Assembly: GCF_030284385.1 (NCBI RefSeq)
Contig: NZ_CP127221.1
Coordinates: forward strand, 806,001-870,000
Reading direction: 5' to 3'
Source: Altererythrobacter rubellus
Lineage (GTDB): Bacteria > Pseudomonadota > Alphaproteobacteria > Sphingomonadales > Sphingomonadaceae
DNA: 64,000 nucleotides
Shown: in pieces, positions 61,533-64,000 of the stretch
Layout of the letters: the number at the start of each line of letters is the position of its first letter
How positions within the stretch are numbered: position 1 is the stretch's first letter
Program-made: the position numbers and the translations under genes
The notes under the pieces: generated by a model
Seen by the model: the letters and a program-made list of their open reading frames with translations, nothing else
Database searches by the model: none
Told to the model about the DNA's origin: nothing

Positions 61533-62059
61533 TTTTGCGATTTGTAGCAGGACTATTCCTGATCTGGATTTTCGGATTTGTCTGGTTTGCCGCCAGCACC
61601 CCCGGCCCCGCCGGTGACATCGAGACCGACGCAATCGTGGTCGCAACGGGCGAAGCAGGGCGGATTCAACGCGGCATCGAAGTGCTGGACAGGGGGCTAG
61701 CGAAAGAAATGCTGGTAAGCGGCGTGAATAATGATGTGACCCCTGCGGAATTTGCCGCCGAGTTTGGCGTGTCCCAGCGCCATATGAACTGCTGTGTCGA
61801 TTTGGGATTTGATGCGACAGATACCCGCAGTAACGCGACGGAGATCACGCAATGGGCGATGGCTAGCAAGCATAAGACCCTGCGGCTGGTGACCAGCGAT
61901 TGGCATATGCGCCGGGTAGAATCAGAGCTCAACCGGCTTCTGCCAGGCAGTATTGTAGTGGTGAGCGATGCTTTGCCGACGCGTTTTCGCATGAGCACGG
62001 TAGTTATTGAATATCACAAGCTTCTAGCGAGCGAGTTTACCGCGCTGACGGGGCTTTAG
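61529..62059 (+). CDS. YdcF/DUF218-family membrane-anchored protein
   Basis: The 176-aa protein has an N-terminal membrane helix (ILRFVAGLFLIWIFGFVWFA) and a DUF218 domain with DAIVVATGEAGRIQRGIEVL and LRLVTSDWHMRRVESELNRL. The GTG at 61529 overlaps the ftsX stop, as GTGA; the frame is open further back to 61364 but that part is ftsX in another frame. YdcF proteins bind nucleotides and are linked to envelope metabolism in some species. Confidence 0.88.
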   Translation: MILRFVAGLFLIWIFGFVWFAASTPGPAGDIETDAIVVATGEAGRIQRGIEVLDRGLAKEMLVSGVNNDVTPAEFAAEFGVSQRHMNCCVDLGFDATDTRSNATEITQWAMASKHKTLRLVTSDWHMRRVESELNRLLPGSIVVVSDALPTRFRMSTVVIEYHKLLASEFTALTGL

Positions 62060-62069
62060 GCACTCGCCC

Positions 62070-62756
62070 ATGTCGATACTTCGAAGTCTAGTCTATTACC
62101 CGGTCTTTTATGGCTGGAGCGCGATGCTGGTTATCGGGTCTGTCATCGCGCTGTTCCTGGGCAAGGCGCAATTGCGCGCCGTTGTAACCAGCTGGAGCCG
62201 GTGGCATCGCTGGTGCCTCAAAGCCATCGTCGGGATAGACGTGGTAGTCGAAGGAAAACTTGCCGATGGGCCGGCTCTCTATGCGATCAAACACGAAAGC
62301 TATTTCGAAGCGATCGACGCCCCGACCCTTCTCGATACGCCATCAGTATTTGCCAAGCGCGAGCTGTTCATGATTCCCGGCTGGGGGCGCTCAGCGGTAG
62401 TATACGGCCTGATCCCGGTCGCGCGTGACCAAGGCGCACGGACGCTTCGCCAGATGATCGTCAACGCGAAAGAGAAACTGAACGAAGGGCGGCCCTTGGT
62501 GATCTTTCCCGAGGGGACGCGGGTGGCGCCGGGCCAGTCGCCGCCCTTGCAATCGGGTTTTGCCGGTCTTTATAAATTACTCGGCCTGCAAGTGATCCCG
62601 GTCGCGGTAAACAGCGGGCGTCTCTATCACAGGCTCTGGAAACGTTCCGGTACGATCACCTACAAAATTGGCGAGCCTGTTCCGGCCAGCTTACCGCGTG
62701 CTGAGGCCGAAGCACGCGTGCATGCAGCGATGAATGCGCTGAACAAAGCAGCTTAG
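62070..62756 (+). CDS. plsC: Lysophospholipid acyltransferase (PlsC family)
   Basis: It transfers a second acyl chain to lysophosphatidate in phospholipid synthesis. The 228-aa protein has one N-terminal membrane helix (about 13-32), the acceptor motif IKHESYFEAIDAP near residue 73 (HX4E in place of the classical HX4D, as in several alphaproteobacterial homologues), and IFPEGTRVAPGQSPP near 148. Its end overlaps the convergent tyrA by 4 nt. Confidence 0.92.
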   Translation: MSILRSLVYYPVFYGWSAMLVIGSVIALFLGKAQLRAVVTSWSRWHRWCLKAIVGIDVVVEGKLADGPALYAIKHESYFEAIDAPTLLDTPSVFAKRELFMIPGWGRSAVVYGLIPVARDQGARTLRQMIVNAKEKLNEGRPLVIFPEGTRVAPGQSPPLQSGFAGLYKLLGLQVIPVAVNSGRLYHRLWKRSGTITYKIGEPVPASLPRAEAEARVHAAMNALNKAA

Positions 62757-63655
62757 TGACCTCGCCCGAAATCGGGTGAAGGGTCATCCTGGCCTTCCTC
62801 GATAATTCCGCGGCGAATGGCGCGGGTGCGGCTAAACAGTTCGTGCAAGGTCTCGCCGTCGCCTGAACGGATTGCGCGCTGCAGCGCAGTCAGGTCTTCA
62901 GTGAAGCGGCCCAGCATTTCCAGCACAGCGGATCTGTTTTGCAGAAACACGTCGCGCCACATGGTCGGATCGGAGGCCGCAATGCGAGTGAAATCGCGGA
63001 AGCCGCCAGCCGAATATTTGATCACCTCGCTGCGGGTTACGTCTTCCAGATCGCTGGCCGTACCCACAATCGTATAGGCGATAAGGTGCGGAATATGGCT
63101 TGTGACGGCCAGAACCAGGTCGTGGTGTTCGGCATCCATGATCTCGATTTTCGAGCCGAGCGTGCGCCAGAAATCGGCCAGCGCTTCAACCGATGCCTCA
63201 TCTGCACCATCAGGCGGGGTCAGAATGCACCAGCGGTTCTCGAACAGCGTGGCAAAGCCTGCCTCCGGGCCACTTTGCTCTGTACCGGCAACAGGGTGCG
63301 CGGGAATGACCGTCAGTCCCGGAAGCGCCGCGGACAGATCTTCGAGCACGCTCTGCTTTGATGAACCGACGTCGCTGATGATTGCGCCGGGCTTCAAATG
63401 GCCTGCAATTTCAGCCGCTGCCGACCCCATGGCGCCGACCGGAACGCACAGGATCACCAGATCCGCTTCGGCCACTGCATCGGAGACGCTGGTACAAACG
63501 GTTCCGACAAGACCGCGCTCGGCGGCCTTGCCGCGCACATCCGCGTCCGCGTCATAGCCGGTGGTTGTAATGTCACTTGCGCGATCTTGCACCGCAAGAC
63601 CGATTGAGCCACCTAGGAGGCCTAGCCCGATAATCGCGACAGACTGAATACTCAC
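62753..63655 (-). CDS. tyrA: Prephenate/arogenate dehydrogenase
   Basis: It oxidises prephenate or arogenate in tyrosine synthesis. The 300-aa protein starts [20 protein letters not shown] (GxGxxG), followed by [15 protein letters not shown] and [16 protein letters not shown] near residue 120, and [19 protein letters not shown] near 175. The GTG at 63655 overlaps the hisC stop; a longer frame to 63670 is less likely. Confidence 0.93.
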   Translation of the reverse strand: MSIQSVAIIGLGLLGGSIGLAVQDRASDITTTGYDADADVRGKAAERGLVGTVCTSVSDAVAEADLVILCVPVGAMGSAAAEIAGHLKPGAIISDVGSSKQSVLEDLSAALPGLTVIPAHPVAGTEQSGPEAGFATLFENRWCILTPPDGADEASVEALADFWRTLGSKIEIMDAEHHDLVLAVTSHIPHLIAYTIVGTASDLEDVTRSEVIKYSAGGFRDFTRIAASDPTMWRDVFLQNRSAVLEMLGRFTEDLTALQRAIRSGDGETLHELFSRTRAIRRGIIEEGQDDPSPDFGRGH

Positions 63656-64000
63656 GCTCTCTCTCCGCAAAGCGCGCGCAGTGTCGCCGCGATCTGGTCC
63701 ATATCGGCACGATGTCCGATGGTGATACGCAAAGCGTTGGGCAGTCCCTGGCCGGGCAGATGACGAACGGCATAGCCGGCATCGCTGATCGCATTGAGCG
63801 CCTGCTCGGCAGTGACTGCGCCTTCAAACAGCACCAGCAGGAAATTTGCCTTGCTGGGGATGGGGCGCAGTCCGTGATTGCCCAATGCTTCGACTGCGGC
63901 GGTAAAGCGGGCCAGTTCCTGCGCATTGTGATCGCGGCTGCGGGAAACAAATTCCTGATCATCAAGCGCTGCTGCTGCGGCCGCTTGTCCGCTGCTGGTG
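63652..64000 (-). CDS. hisC: Histidinol-phosphate aminotransferase, C-terminal part
   Basis: The frame continues off the right edge and ends with [11 protein letters not shown]. Visible are [34 protein letters not shown] and [14 protein letters not shown], as in HisC's C-terminal domain with the PLP-phosphate Arg. The N-terminal part, including the PLP lysine, is outside the window. The stop overlaps the tyrA start, so the two are coupled. Confidence 0.9.
   Translation of the reverse strand, partial: TSSGQAAAAAALDDQEFVSRSRDHNAQELARFTAAVEALGNHGLRPIPSKANFLLVLFEGAVTAEQALNAISDAGYAVRHLPGQGLPNALRITIGHRADMDQIAATLRALCGERA

Overview
This window comes from an aerobic anoxygenic phototrophic alphaproteobacterium, most likely Sphingomonadales / Erythrobacteraceae (Erythrobacter-Porphyrobacter type). 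That placement is inferred from gene content and order: a complete bacteriochlorophyll a and reaction-centre cluster, GcrA, HspQ, DUF3422, and the layout bchIDO-crtCDF-bchCXYZ-pufBALMC-[tspO-bchP-pucC-bchG-ppsR-ppaA]-bchFNBHLM-lhaA-puhABC-orf-acsF-puhE-hemA.

Layout. (1) 1-12.1 kb holds translation and RNA housekeeping genes: the end of a probable ylxR, then infB, a thioesterase, rbfA, truB, rpsO and pnp. Five other genes (MarR-GNAT fusion, YceI, AbgT transporter, thymidine kinase, M50 peptidase) lie between rbfA and truB. (2) 12.1-18.0 kb is a mixed stretch: two decayed gene remnants (a DMT/YdcZ-type exporter and a DUF1993 protein), an HxlR regulator with a perfect 20-bp palindrome at its 5' end, a spermidine-synthase-like protein, gcrA, an ABC-2 permease, hspQ, tRNA-Ser(CGA) and DUF3422. 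(3) 18.0-56.1 kb is the photosynthesis gene cluster. (4) 56.1-64 kb holds a lipoprotein cytochrome c, a saccharopine-dehydrogenase-like protein, tRNA-Leu(GAG), a zinc-ribbon membrane protein, ftsE-ftsX, a YdcF protein, an acyltransferase, tyrA and a truncated hisC.

How the genes work together. HemA makes 5-aminolevulinate. BchIDH inserts Mg, BchM methylates, and the O2-dependent diiron cyclase AcsF closes ring E. BchLNB and BchXYZ are the two nitrogenase-like reductases, BchF and BchC modify the C3 side chain, and BchG and BchP attach and reduce the phytyl tail. CrtC, CrtD and CrtF modify carotenoids. PufB/PufA (LH1), PufL/M, the tetraheme PufC and PuhA form the core complex, helped by LhaA, PucC-like, PuhB, PuhC and PuhE. 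PpsR and PpaA are the local regulators. TGT-N12-ACA PpsR-type boxes can be read directly before bchI, crtF and bchC (three in a row at bchC), and a one-mismatch variant lies before bchG and bchF. The window contains no bchE, bchJ, pucBA, pufQ, crtA, crtB, crtE or crtI. Most genes in the cluster overlap by 1-11 nt or are separated by only a few bases, which points to translational coupling.

No CRISPR array, insertion sequence, integrase or phage gene was seen. The least explained items are a 42-codon ORF fitted by ATGA overlaps between bchZ and pufB, three small uncharacterised proteins inside the cluster (62, 82 and 95 aa), a PpsR with a single cysteine, and a crtC gene without a normal start codon.
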